Origin: Anastatus disparis
Taxonomy: Eukaryota > Arthropoda > Insecta > Hymenoptera > Eupelmidae
Length of the DNA stretch: 64,000 bases
Assembly: GCA_017163975.1 (NCBI GenBank)
Contig: JAFFSR010000396.1
Span: 248,001-312,000 of the forward strand
Direction: 5' to 3'
The translations under genes and the position numbers were made by a program. Under the pieces are notes generated by a model that was not told the origin of the DNA, ran no database searches, and was given only the letters and a program-made list of their open reading frames with translations. Positions 1 to 12,237 of the stretch are shown here, piece after piece. Positions within the stretch are counted from its first letter, which is position 1; the number at the start of each line of letters is the position of its first letter.

Positions 1-1435
1 GGAATCTTTCCTTGCTTGGCTGTTCTCCGAGAGCCTCAACGACCAGGTTGTGGTGTCCGGTCCGTATCGTTGGCCAACGGCGGTATATCTCCGGCGTATG
101 TATTGCTATTATCAAGGAAGCTTCTACGCGTATTTGTAAGTTTATCTTATTATATCTATTTGGCTAAGATTTCTTTCCTCGAGGAAATCTTAGCATAGAG
201 AGTGCGCGCGTTCATTGTAATATCTTAAGATAATTTAGTTCGCGTCGCGTTCCCCCTTAGAATTATCATTATTAACTCTTGTTCTTACTTTATCTAAATT
301 CATTTTGTTGTATTTTTTTCTTTACATATTTAATAAATTCACATTAAGTTTAAAGACCTGTATCAATTTGCTTACCCCGACGCCTCCGCGGACCTTATTT
401 TTAATATCATATAATATATATATTTTTGTGTAAAATAAGGAAAACTCTTGACTTAGCAGAATTTAATATTAAATTAATAGCTAATATATCTTTTTTGTAA
501 CGGGCAAAATAACCGTCACAGCTTAAAATTTTATGTAAACATATATTAAATTTTAGGTAACTTTATCCAAGCTTAATTTTATGCACTCGCTTAAATATTC
601 ATGTAAAATGAATAAAATTTCATGCAGAACTACATTGAATTTCTAGTGATTCACGTCTCGACTTTTTAGTGTATTTACATGAAGTTCAATGCTAATGTGC
701 TTTAAACTTTTTGTGAAAATGTATAAAATTTCAGATGAGCTTTTCTAAACCTAAATTAATGTACTAGCTTGAATATTCATGTAAAATACATAAAATTACA
801 TGTTTAATTGCATAAAATTTCCATAAAATTCATATTCTTTCTCCCATTTTTTAATGTATGACCTTAAGATTTTGTGTAATATGCCTAGAATTTTTGGAAA
901 AAGTTTTGTCAATTTGACTGTAATGCTTCCTGGTAGAAACGTTAAGCATATATTCAGTATATCATACCGACGGTCGCGATCTTATGCTGATCGATATCTT
1001 GATAAACCGTAGTACCGATTCATCAATTATTCTGATGGTATCGGAAGGATATCGTCAGCCTTCTTATTATATTTTATCTAAGAAACATAATAAAAAATTT
1101 AACAAAAATATATAATAAATAATAATTAGGAAATAAATATATAATAAATAATAATTGAGCCAGAAATGCAGAGAACTAGTAATGCGATGGGCAAGAACCC
1201 CATAGCGAGAAGGCCAGCTGTTGGCGGCCGGCTGCGTAAAAAAATAATTATTAATTATCCTATCTTATATTATATTAAAGAGAAACCACTTTTTTCCGTT
1301 TCTCCGGATCTCCAGTTCTCCGGTTCTCCAGTTCTCCGCATTTTTTAAATGTGTCTAATCTTATCATAATAAAAGTGGAAATTTTTTATTGGGTCCTTTA
1401 TAATTAGTACTCATTAGTCGAAACCTTTCTTTTGG
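1..1435. other. AT-rich intergenic DNA, no gene seen
   Basis: I see no credible coding region here. Short open frames lack any recognisable motif. A small hairpin (about 11-bp arms) lies at roughly 162-196. Between about 540 and 850 a loosely repeated motif of the form catgtaaaat/ataaaatt recurs, and a ~30-bp AT-rich segment is duplicated at about 1090-1160. The stretch may be decayed transposon or intergenic DNA. Confidence 0.5.
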
Positions 1436-2740
1436 CCATATTTTTTTGAGCCTTATATTATTTTGGACCCTATATTTTTATTCAATGCCTATTTTTTTGG
1501 GCCCTTCTTTTTTTTTATTCTTATATTTCCTTGGGCTTTATAATTTTCTGAGCCTTATTTTTTCGGGCCTCATATTTTTTGGGCTTAATTCTTTTTTGGT
1601 GTCTATATTTTTTTGGGCTTCATATGTTTTCGGACCCTTTATTTTTCTGGGTCTTATTTTTTGAGCCTGTTATTTTTTTTGGCCCAATTTTTTTTCGATT
1701 CTTATATTTTCATGGGCTCTATATTTTACGGGCCCTACATTTTTTTGAGCCCTATTTTCTTTAGGCCTCATATTTTTCGACCTCTTAATTTTTGGGCCTA
1801 ATATTATTTTAATATCTATATTTTCTTGAATTCTATATTTTTTTGAGCACTATATTTTTCTCGGCCTTATATTTTTCGGGCCCTACATTTTTCTGAGTCT
1901 TTTTTCTTTGGGCCTCTTATTCATGTAGGCCCAACATTTTTTTGATTTTCATATTTTTTTAGGCTTTATATTTGTCTGGGTCTTATTTTTTGGGTCCTAT
2001 ATTTTTTGGGTCCTATATTCTTTTAGGCCTGAAATTTTTTTAGGTCCTTCATTTTTTTGGGCTGTATACACTGATAGACCTTTAAGAGGCAGTCAATATT
2101 ACCAGATTCAAGCGTCGTTATTTCATCTAAGAGTGACGCTGTTTTTCATAAGATGGAATACAATCGGCTTAATCACAAGGCAACTTATATGTAAGTGAAC
2201 GGCTCTCTTAGCTATAAGAGCGCATAGCTCTTATATTCAAAAAAGCAGATCTTGTTAGTACTGATAGACCAAAATCGAAAAAAATAATCCGATAGATTGC
2301 GGCGCTCGTTCGCAAGAGCTGTGAGCTCTTGCGTAGGAGCTGCGAGTTCTTAACGAAAGAACTCGCACATCTTAAGCTAAGCTAGCCTACAAATTGGATT
2401 TAAGGCCACGGCAATTACATAAGAGAGAGCATCGTTCTCAAAGGTCTATCAGTGTATTTTTCGAGCACTACATTTTTCTGAGTCTATTTTCTTTGGGCCT
2501 CTTATTCATGTAGGCCCAACATTTTTTTGATTTTCATATTTTTTTTAGGCTCTATATTTGTCTGGGTCTTATTTTTTGGGTCCTATATTTTTTTAGGCCT
2601 AAATTTTTTTTAGGTCCTTTATTTTTTTGGGCTGTATATATAAAAATATATTTTTCGGGCACTACATTTCTCTGAGTCCTATTTTCTTCGAGCCTCATAT
2701 TTTTTTGGGTTTCTTATTTTTGGGTCTAATATTTATAATC
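1436..2740. repeat. Degenerate T-rich minisatellite (GGGCC/T-run units)
   Basis: A roughly 16-25-nt motif combining a T run with gggcc or gagcc and tatatttttt is repeated dozens of times with drift. A longer ~190-bp block (about 1876-2067) recurs at about 2463-2640, so higher-order duplication is present. The array is interrupted by a 386-bp MITE (2069-2454). The open frames over the array are low-complexity Phe/Leu/Ile strings and are not genes. Confidence 0.7.
2069..2454 (+). mobile_element. CACTG-ended MITE, copy 1
   Basis: A 386-bp non-coding element with terminal inverted repeats: the left end reads CACTGATAGACCTTT and the right end is its reverse complement, ending CAGTG. A TA dinucleotide flanks both ends. 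CACTR termini with 2-bp duplications are typical of the CMC (CACTA/Mirage/Chapaev) group, so I assign it there tentatively. Internal short palindromes (around 2215-2240 and 2310-2370) give it strong folding potential. It is inserted in the minisatellite. A second copy lies at 2850-3235 in the opposite orientation. Confidence 0.8.
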
Positions 2741-2849
2741 AATTTAATAAATAATTTTATACGTCGTTGTATTTTACCTAATAGTGCCACACTGAGTATA
2801 TACCTCAAGGCCAAATAAAGAATGTCTATGTCTCTCTCACCCTTTCTTG

Positions 2850-3235
2850 CACTGATAGACCTTTAAGAACGATGCTCTCTCTTATGTAATTGCCGTGGCC
2901 TTAAATCCAATTTGTAGGCTAGCTTAGCTTAAGATGTGCGAGTTCTTTCGTTAAGAACTCGCAGCTCCTACGCAAGAGCTCACAGCTCTTACGAACGAGC
3001 GCCGCAATCTATCGAATTATTTTTTTCGATTTTGGTCTGTCAGTACTAACAAGATCCGCTTTTTTGAATATAAGAACTATGCGCTCTTATAGCTAAGAGA
3101 GCCGTTCACTTACATATAAGTTGCCTTGTGATTAAGCCGATTGTATTCCATCTTATGAAAAACAGCGTCACTCTTAGACGAAATAACGACGCTTGAATCT
3201 GGTAATATTGACTGTCTCTTAAAGGTCTATCAGTG
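2850..3235 (-). mobile_element. CACTG-ended MITE, copy 2 (inverted)
   Basis: This is the near-identical reverse-complement copy of the element at 2069-2454, again 386 bp and bounded by CACTG and CAGTG. The flanking dinucleotide is TG on both sides. With copy 1 it forms an inverted pair about 400 bp apart. The very high similarity suggests fairly recent amplification. Confidence 0.8.
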
Positions 3236-3240
3236 TGCTG

Positions 3241-4590
3241 TCTCTCTTCCTCTCTCACCCTTTCTTGCTATTTCAATTCATCAGTACTCTTTTTTTAATT
3301 TCATTTTTGTTATCCTAGTATTATTTAATTTTTCTTTATATTTATTTGGTTGTTTTTTTTTTAATTTTTATATAAGCTTCTTCCTTTCGTAAAGCCTTAA
3401 TCGTATGTTTTTGTTCCAACATCATTACTCATTCTTTCCTTGAATTTCATTTTCACTATCTTACAAGGACAGGTTGCCACCTCCAGGAAACAAATTTGGC
3501 CGAAATTGCAGGATATGATTTTTTGATAAAAAAAAATGAACCCGTGTTTTTTTCTTTCCGTAAAATAGGCCTCCTAGACAAAAATATAGACATTTTTTCG
3601 AAAATATAGTAAAAAGGGGTCTTTATAAGAATATCCAAACAACTAAGACTCTTACAAAAAAGTACATACAAGATGAAATAAAGTGCAAATCAAATGCTTA
3701 GATTTAAACTTTGTTTTATTAAAAAAGATTCAGTTATTCAAAAGTTACAGGTAATTAAAATATGCTAATGAAATAGCATAAAAAATAGTAATTTTCAATA
3801 AAGCATAACTTTTAAACCACTGAAGCTTTTTTAATGCAACAAAGCCTAAATCAAAGGATTGAATTTGCACTTTATTCCTTTCATTATGTATTTTTTTTTG
3901 TAAAAGTCTTAGTTGTTTGGATATTCAAGTTCTTACAAAGGCTCCTATTTACTATATTTTCGAAAAAATGTCTATATCCTTGTCTAAGGGGCCTATTCGA
4001 TGGAAAGAAAAAACACAGGTTCATTTTTTTTCATTAAAAAATCATGTCCCGCAGTTTCAGCCAAATCCGTTTCCCGGAGGTGGGGAACTCTCCTTGTTAG
4101 TATTCTCTAATTTTTCTGTATATTTATTCAATTGTACTTTTTTAATTTTAATATAAGCTTTCGTTCTTACGTAAAGCCTCATTTGCACGCATTTGTTCTT
4201 ATTCATCAGTGCTCTTTTCTTTCTTGAACTTCAATTTCGTTATCTTTATATTTTCCTACTTTTATATGTCTATTTCGTTATTTTTTTTCATTTAAATATA
4301 AGCTACTTTTTTTGTGAAGCCTCATTTGCACGTTTTTTTTCCATTTCATCAGTACTATTTATTTTCTTAAGTTCCATTTTTCTAATCTTAGTATTTTTAA
4401 ATTTCTCTTTATATTCATTTGGCTGTTCTTTTTTTTTATTTTCATATAAGCTTCTCTCTTACGTAAAGCCTCATTTACACGTATTCATTATAATTTATCA
4501 GTATTTTTTTATAATTTTATTTTTATCTTAGTAATATTAAATATTTTTTATATTTATATGGTCGATCTTCTTTTATTTTCATATAACACG
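3241..4590. repeat. ~130-bp tandem repeat array
   Basis: About five diverged units share the blocks taagcttc, acgtaaagcct, catttgcacg, catcagtact and cttagta. They begin at roughly 3265, 4100, 4200, 4330 and 4470. The first unit is interrupted by the palindromic element at 3464-4096. Nothing indicates coding function; the open frames here are low-complexity. Confidence 0.6.
3464..4096. mobile_element. Palindromic MITE with TTA target duplication
   Basis: Two ~260-bp arms (about 3464-3730 and 3826-4096) are inverted repeats of each other around a ~95-bp loop. The outer ends read CAAGGA and TCCTTG, and TTA lies immediately outside both ends (3461-3463 and 4097-4099). Neighbouring tandem-repeat units show the uninterrupted site with a single TTA, which supports a genuine insertion. 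A 3-bp TTA/TAA duplication is typical of PIF/Harbinger elements; there is no transposase. Confidence 0.65.
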
Positions 4591-4700
4591 GTGGTCCTCA
4601 AGCATATTTAACCATGAAAATTGTAAATATATTTAGAAAAATCTAAAGTTATGTAACAATGTAAGCATAACTTAAAAATTAAGATTTTCTGTAAAACATT

Positions 4701-4862
4701 ATGATGATGAAGACTATGACAAATGATACATTTTTAAAATATTTTGAGACGGCACCGAAAATAATTGCGATTAGAAATTACTGTAGATTAATATTCTATA
4801 AGAACACTGCATGTACTTTTAAAATTATAGTAACACCAAAAGTACAATTTCCATGTAAAAGA
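4701..4862 (+). other. Short unassigned open frame interrupted by the outer retrotransposon
   Basis: A short frame rich in Lys, Thr and Ile opens at 4701 and runs into the LTR at 4863. Continued across the insertion with the AAGA duplication counted once, it would stop within a few codons after 43242. I recognise no domain and doubt that it is a gene. Confidence 0.12.
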
Positions 4863-5827
4863 TGTCACAAGGCAACTAAGCTGCCTGTTAAGAATTAGCA
4901 CAACGTAAAACATATTTATAATATAATTATTCATGGGGCCATGCTGAAGCTATATGCCTACGTCATATAGCATCAACACACATACACCTTAGATATAAGC
5001 TAACGTTGCGAACTGTTAAGGCACAAGGCAAAGGAACAGATCGACTTCAGATAGATTTGCGTAAGCCTGGCTACAACCGATATGCACTATAGAGAAACGC
5101 AAACCTTTTTATGTAAAGTCTGAATTGTCTATTCCTCGCGAGCACTCACAGACTGTAGGATTTTGATAAATTTTCATAAATGAATAAGAAAATAATGTTT
5201 TAAGATTCTCTTTTATATAAAAGGAATTATGTGAAGGTTACACCTGCCACTAGCAGTAAGCAACATCACAGCATTTTGATTCATGTAGTATAGCATAACA
5301 TGACGTATATCCGTCTATGTTAGGCAAGTCTCACGCTTCAGCGTGTATTATAGCTAGCAGCTATTGCGGGCATATAGGATGCGCGCGCAGCTCATGTGCC
5401 TACTGTAGCTTGCTGCGAGCTCAGCCACGCCGGAACAGGCAGACTGTTCCTAGCGGCGTGCCTGAGCGCAACTTTTAATAATTCTTGTAGAATAATTCCT
5501 TGGTACAGCTTCTCTTTTTTTTTCTTCATTGCATGTGTGAGTTGGTGAGTGAGTGTCGTGTATTATTTAGCTTCAGCATTCACATCTTTCTATTTTTCTT
5601 AATTTTGCGTTGCTCGTAGTGCGTGCGAGCGTATAATATTTATTTTATAAAATTCTTTGTCGCGTTCTTCCGCGGCTGGCGCCCATAGTGATATTAGTGT
5701 TATAACAACTAATAAACTTTCAGTGAATTGAACATTATAATTAAATAGTGACTCTAACTTTAATTTCCCATAATTGTAATACACCTTTATTGAAAACTTC
5801 CACCGGAATCCCCGGTGGACTGTTACA
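4863..5827 (+). repeat. 5' LTR of outer gypsy element
   Basis: A 965-bp LTR, starting TGTCACAAGG and ending CTGTTACA. It matches the split 3' LTR (20317-20614 plus 42522-43238) along its length. A TATA-type element, TATATAAAA, at 5214-5222 is conserved in the 3' copy at 42553-42561 and is a plausible U3 promoter. Relative to the 3' copy it lacks a ~70-bp stretch (about 42815-42885) and has a ~25-bp extra segment near 5180-5205. Confidence 0.9.
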
Positions 5828-5829
5828 AC

Positions 5830-5849
5830 TAACGCGGACAACGTGGGGC
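5830..5849 (+). other. Primer-binding site (Lys tRNA type), outer gypsy
   Basis: Directly after the LTR, the stretch ending CAACGTGGGGC (5839-5849) matches the complement of the 3' end of the insect Lys tRNA used by many gypsy elements. The 5' part of the site is degenerate, as expected of an old copy. Confidence 0.65.
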
Positions 5850-6586
5850 CAGCAAAATTTTCAATAAAAATTTTGTCAAAATCTCGGGATTTTTGACGCC
5901 ATTTTTGTCGTGCGCTTTCTCGTAGCGTCTCACTCACGAACAACGACAAGGGACGTTTGGCAGCCATGTTGGTTTGTATCATTACGTAGCATTCTCTTAG
6001 CAGCAAGTATAACATTTCTTTTAATTTACATTTCCTTCTTCAATTTGGCTTTGAAAATTTTGTTTTGTTTATGCTTTGTAGAAGTAGTCAAAAAGGAAAT
6101 TTTTTTTTTGTATTCTCAGCTAAAGCTAAAATATATTAAGCTAAAATATTTGAAACTAAAATTTGCATAAATTTCAAATTTATTTAAAGCTAAAGTTCTT
6201 GCTATTTCTTGTATTATTTTTATAATATTAAAAGTAAGAATTAAATTGGTGGATCATCGCTATATCAAATTCTAATCGTGAAAATTGTTAGAAAATAAAT
6301 TTGACAATTTATGAAATTTTCTTTTATTGTCCGTTACGGCTAGGGTGTTTTCTAGTGATTTTAAATTTAAGATATAGAAAATTTTTTTTTTTGGTGTAGC
6401 GTTGATACAGAACATAACATCGATTTTTGCTATGAATCGTACATATATCAATCATTCATTTTTTTGTCATATGCTTAAGAGTGCACATAACTGTACATAC
6501 GCAGCTTACTAAAATTTCAGCACATAAATTTCATACTGCTTCCGCTTATCATTGTGCCGTATTTATGTATGTATATATGTATAAAT

Positions 6587-6626
<40 letters not shown>

Positions 6627-9600
6627 ACCTATAGTGACAGTGTAGTAGATAATCGCGAGTGCCGGGCTAGTGAAAAATAAGTGCGTTGCCTTATTCAATT
6701 TCGGGTGGTTATCACGCGCAACCTTGTCGCTAGTTTTTCTTCTTATTTCTTCTTTTATTGCATATGCAACTAACGTGCATTAGAAATAATTATTAAACTT
6801 TTTTTTTGTTGTTTTCGCGCGAGTGGTGATACTAATTTAGTGTTTTGAATTGATGCTCTCTTTATTATAGCTCGCACAAATTGAGTGAAGCTATCATCAC
6901 CGCTTGTTGATAAAGCAACCTCGCGATTGATCGACTGCTACACTAGCGCATAGAGTTTAAAATACTAATATATATCTATCCTTGTGTGAATAAGTGTGTG
7001 CATACGCATCCTTCATTAAAAAATTTTTTTTATTTTTTTAAATATATCTTATTAAACAATACAAATGGTATTGTATATCATAAACATAATTTTTTTTTAA
7101 TTTTAAATATATTGAACAATACAAATGGTATTGTATACAATAAAATATTCTGTATCATTGTCGCGTATACACTACAGCCATATTTCAAGTCCCTGCCTAC
7201 AGCTGCACGCCAATTTAGATAACCATGTCCCCTTTAGCTTGATCCTGTCCACATTCCTTGCTCACACTATTGTTGAGCCATAGTTTACAAGGAAGCTGGT
7301 TAAATTAATTTGAGGATTTTTTTTTGTTTCCCCTTTTCTTACGGCGTTACTTAAATTGATTTCTTTTTGTTTCCTTTTGCTTGTGCTTGGCTGTTTTTGG
7401 GTTGTTGTAAGAAATAACTCACGTCTAATTTTCTTATTATTTCCCTTTAAAAAACAAAATTGTTTTTTCCTTTTGCTTTTGCCTTGCTTGAAAATTTTTT
7501 TTTATTAACACTTGCATACGAAGTTTTTGGGGTGTTAAGCTTGAGTAACTATAAAATTTTTTTTTGTTTTTCTCGCTTGCTTTAAAAATTCTTGTTTAAA
7601 AAAATTTTTTTTTTGTTGCTTTGGGTATTAGTATTTAAAGATTATTAGTAGTTAATATTTGTATGATATCGCTGTTGGTGCTTCGTTGCTCCAAGCTATC
7701 AAATGATAAGAAAAGAGCTATCAAAATTTTTTTTTTAATTTAAAATTCCGGTTTGTTTTTTTTTTGGAAAATTTTTTTTTCTCTTTTATATTATTTAATT
7801 TTTCCTTTTGTCGAACCTCCTGAGAATAAAGCAACACTTGAACTGATTAACAGTGCATCCTCATAATCAATAATAAATTCGTACTCTTAAAAAATTTGTT
7901 TTCCTTTCTTTTTGCTTTCTCATAGAGAAAGTATTGTATCGATAAAAAAAATTTTTTTCTAATTTTTCATTAATTTGTACATATTTGAACTCGGTGAGTC
8001 GAAAAAAGTGGTTTCCAGAAAATGTCTGTATGTGTGTGTGTGTGTGTATGTGTGTGGATGTATGAATTCAGTTACTGAACTGTATCTCGAGAACTACTCG
8101 ATGGATTTGCTTCTAATTTTGCATGGAATTTAGTTTTGTGACTAAATTGCTGGGAAGCTATTGATAATTGGTTCTTCTAGCGTAGTTTTCATTTTAAAGT
8201 TTAAAAAAAAAAAAAAAAAATTCGATTTCTCGTTTTTTGTTTTTTTTTTGTTTACTACTCGATGAATTTGCTTCAAAATTTGCATGGAATTTATTTGTGA
8301 TTGCCCGGATAAAATAAATTTTTAAAAACTGATTTTCTTAGCTTAGTTTTAATTTTAGAGCATTTGAAATTAAAAAAAAAATGTTTCTCTTTATTAAGCC
8401 AATAAAATCTTAAGAACTACTCGATGGATTTACTTCAAATTTTCCATACAATTCAATTTTTTTATGAACTGGTGCGGAAGCTATTGAGAATCGGTTTTCT
8501 TAGTGTAGTTTTTTTTTAAGAATCATTTTAAGAATTTTAAAAAAATTTCGATTTTTATTTTTTTTTGTATTTTACGTAAACTACTCGAAGAATTTGTTCG
8601 AAAATTTTTATCGAACTTAATTTCGACTGCCAAAAGTATAAAAAATTTTGTAAACTAATTTTCTTAGCGCACTTTTAATTTTAGAGCATTTTTAAAATTT
8701 TTTTAAAAATTTTTATTTTTAATTTTTTTCTATTTTACGAAAACCATTTGATAGATTTGCTCCAAAATTTGTATGCAATTTATTCGCTACTGTCTGAAGA
8801 AAACAAGCTTTGGAAAACTAATTTTCTCAGCGCAGTTTTAATTTTAGAGCACTTTGAAAATTTTCAAAAACATTTTTATTTTTCATTTATTTTCTATTTT
8901 GCTTAAACCATACTATAAATTTTCTCCTAAATTTTCATACGATTAATTCGCTATTGTCTGAAAAAATAAGCTTTTGAAAACTAATTTGCTTAGCGTGGTT
9001 GCAATTTTAGAGAATTTTAAAGATTTAAAAAAAAATTTCGATGCTTCTTTTTATATTTTTTTTTATTCTACGTAAAGTACTCGATAGATTTGTTCTAAAA
9101 ATTGCAGGGAAATTATTTGCGACTGCCAAAAGAAGGAAAATTTTCAAAAATTGATTTTCATAGCGTAGTTTTAATTTTAGAGAATTTTTAAAATTTTGAA
9201 AAAGAAATTTTGAAAAGAAAATGTTATTTATTTAACCAGTTAGATCTTGAAAATTACTCGATGGATTTGCTTCAAATTTTGTATACCATCTATGTTTTTG
9301 TATAACTAGACGGGAAGTTATTGAAAATTGGTATTCATAGAGTAGTTTTTTTTATAGAGCCATAAACATGAACTGTATTTATATATAAATATGATTGCAT
9401 TTTATAAAGATTAGAAATTTTGTTGTCATCATTCTTTTTATTACTACATTATATCATTTTTTCAATAGAATAAATTTTTTCGTATTACTTGATGATTTAA
9501 AATAAATTATAAATGTTGAAAAAGCAAACAGCTAGCATATATGTTCGAAATTTATAAAGTACAATATGAGTAAATATTAATGTTAGACAATTTTTTAATA

Positions 9601-9653
9601 TTAAAATCACATTTAAATAAATATAAAAAAATTAATGAAACTCAAAGAACTCT
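5850..9653 (+). other. Long leader of outer gypsy: hairpin, AT microsatellite, tandem repeats
   Basis: There is no gene in these 3.8 kb. A perfect hairpin with 11-bp arms (TGCCGTATTTA at 6554-6564 and its complement at 6582-6592) abuts an (AT)n tract ending near 6620. A ~55-bp segment containing aatacaaatggtattgtat is duplicated at about 7055 and 7118. The stretch 7300-7960 is rich in T runs. The block 8040-9360 is a tandem array, listed separately. A leader this long is unusual for gypsy elements, so part may be later insertion. Confidence 0.5.
8060..9360. repeat. ~150-170-bp diverged tandem repeats in the leader
   Basis: Around eight units recur, each containing actactcgatggatttgctt, then a variant of caaattttgcatgg, then ttagcgtagttttaattttag and an A-run. 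Unit starts are near 8090, 8255, 8415, 8580, 8740, 8905, 9075 and 9245. They diverge strongly from each other. No protein is encoded. Confidence 0.65.
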
Positions 9654-12067
9654 ATGAGAAAGCATTCCGCCAAAGCACTTGGCAGCGTTTTTCTTCTCCT
9701 TCGCCTAAACAAAATAAAAATGAGCATGTTCGCGACAGTTGGAAGTTCTATTCTAGCTAATGAGGACTTGATTTCCCTTGACCCGGTAAAAGAAATGTAT
9801 GAGATTAAGAGGAAGTTGAATTACCTTAACGATTATCAGATCTTTCTTATGGCACAGAGAGCCGGTATAAATGCCTATGCAGATGCAATGATAGTTAGGG
9901 ATGGAATTGCAAGGCAGCAAACAAGAATGACTTTTGGTCCTTTCGCGGCTCAGTGGGACCCTAGTAGGGACGAACCGCGTAGGATCTTGCTTGATGATTT
10001 GTTAGTAGCAGGCAAACACTTGTACCCAACCTCTATAGCTCAAAGCTTAGGCATACGGAATCGAAATGTATGTTCACTGGTACGCCCAAGTATTAATAAC
10101 CCTGTAGATGATAACCGTCCTCCTTTATTACCGACCGGTCAGTCAAGAAGACCCTTCAGAGACCCCATCACAATGGATGAACCATTGGAGTCTCTACCTG
10201 TTCAGGAGAGCTTCGATGAGTCAAATGCGAAAGCAACCGGAATTCCATGTTGCACGTCGGATAGGATTAACCCTTCTATCATAGATAATAATCTTAGAAG
10301 TAACAGCGATCTGAACCATGCACGCCCTCAAGCCCAATCAATACAATTTCCTACAGTAACAACTTCACAACACCTCCATAACGTCACACGTCTAGCTGAC
10401 TCCCAGATGGACTTCACAAACCCTATAGATTCAAGACAACAGCTACCTAACACTACTTCATACTTCGGACCTCCGTTGTGGGATCAAACCTCTTATTATC
10501 CAATTCGTACAACAAATACACAATCAAATCAACCACGACCACACGTAACATTTAACACGACTTCAATAGGACCTACGTGTAGCCACAGTCACACTATTCC
10601 TCCAGTCACCTCAGTCATCACCAGTACAGCAAATAACCATTGTCACTCCACTGCACACCTCACTCAAGTTAAACATGTACCCCACACTAACTGCTCACAC
10701 ATACCAAATCCAACGCTACCGCCTAACCCCAACTACAGAACAGGAAATTCGCAAGCTTATGCACCTTTCATTCCCGCATACCACTTACAAAACCCTTCAA
10801 TAATGGGACCAACGTATGCACCAGGGACCTTTGAAGCAAGTGCCCCTTATTATATAAACACGGAACAGTATAACCTCTTTAACACATATTATCAGCTACC
10901 GCTAATGTATGCATTTAATCCAGCTATGTCCCAGCAATCCTGCTCACTTAATGACCCTAGCTTCTATAGAGAAAAACAAGTTGGTCAAATTTTCTCCAAA
11001 TTGCACATTTCCTTTAAAGAAGTGAGCAAAAAAGATCCCGAAGGATTTTTAACAAATTTAACAAAATGTCGCCAACACTATAGATTAACGCTAGAAGATC
11101 TGATCAGATCATTGCCAGCCGTATTAGACGACGAATCTTGGCATTGGTTCAAGCGTGAACATGTATTTTAGCGAACATACGAAGATTTTATAGCCGCCTT
11201 TAGATTACAGTACTGTTGGGACGACGTACACGAGCAATTACGTAAAGAGATAGAAAGAGGAACACAAGGTCCAGAGGAAGATTTCAGTACATAATCAGTA
11301 AATTAAGGGACTTGATGGACCAAGTCAAACCTCTAACGCCATTGAATGAACAATTAGCCAGGGCATACAGGAATCTTCACCCTACCTACAGACAGCACAT
11401 CGGTCGTGACCAATTTACAACGTTCACGGAGTTTCAACAATTGGGTAAAAGAGAGGAAACAATACGAGCGCAGGATTAAGCGTATAAACCACCACCCTTC
11501 CCTAACGAATCATTGTTTCTGCATTCAGCTTACGTAACGCCTAAAAACACGCATTTTAACAAAATAGCCACGACAACAAACACCTCAGACACTTTCACAG
11601 ACACCTTAATCGGAACTAATCTGGAATTAGCTATGGTTAATGAAAATAGAAATTTTACGAACAAAAATTCCCAAACACAATCACACACTAACCATTTTCC
11701 TATTGCAAACAACAATTTACGATCTTATAAAAAGAATGAGCAGCAACCCAGTACACGTAAAGAAGATACAACTCAAGGCAATTCAAATGCACAAGTAAAG
11801 GTAGATCCCCCTAAACCAGATCATAAACAACCCTACAGCCCAAAAAACAACACTACCAGAAATAATGCTCAAAAAGCTCCAGCTAAGAATGCAAATGAAG
11901 CAAGATCTAGCGAACAATGTGTACGCTGCGAGAAATTCGGTCACCAAGTGCGTACCTGCTTCATGCCAGTGATATGCTATGGATGCGGAGCACTAAATAC
12001 CTACCGTAACAAATGCCCGAGGTGCCAAATTCAACAACAGGGAAATGGGTATGGGAGAAAACAATAA
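9654..12067 (+). pseudogene. gag remnant of outer gypsy element
   Basis: The first open block (9654-11171) encodes a long Pro/Thr/Asn/His-rich region. Its end and the following frames (11172-11480) carry a typical gypsy capsid-like segment containing the local sequence EDLIRSLPAVLDDES. The third block (11513-12067) is basic and ends in nucleocapsid zinc knuckles: a full C-x2-C-x4-H-x4-C (CVRCEKFGHQVRTC), then a Cys cluster (CYGCG...CPRC) without the usual His. A stop near 11169, a shift near 11290 and a stop near 11477 separate the pieces. The homologous region of the young gypsy at 29596-32292 is intact. Confidence 0.8.
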
Positions 12068-12237
12068 GGGTCGATGTTTTCTCCCCAACAACCCGAAACT
12101 CAGAAATCAGTATGCCTCAAATGATATTGGAATCCACTAATTCAGGGAGTTAATCATTAATTCAAGGAAACCTATCGGAAGCAGGAGAAGCAAGACACTT
12201 TATAAATATATCACTTAATGGACGACGGCTGATCGCT

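Noticed and set aside
1446..1801. Hydrophobic Phe/Leu-rich open frames resembling membrane proteins
   Set aside because: They are read-throughs of the T-rich minisatellite in several frames.
5599..6015. 138-codon minus-strand frame over the outer LTR
   Set aside because: It spans the LTR end and primer-binding site, recurs in part in the 3' LTR at 43010, and has no domain.
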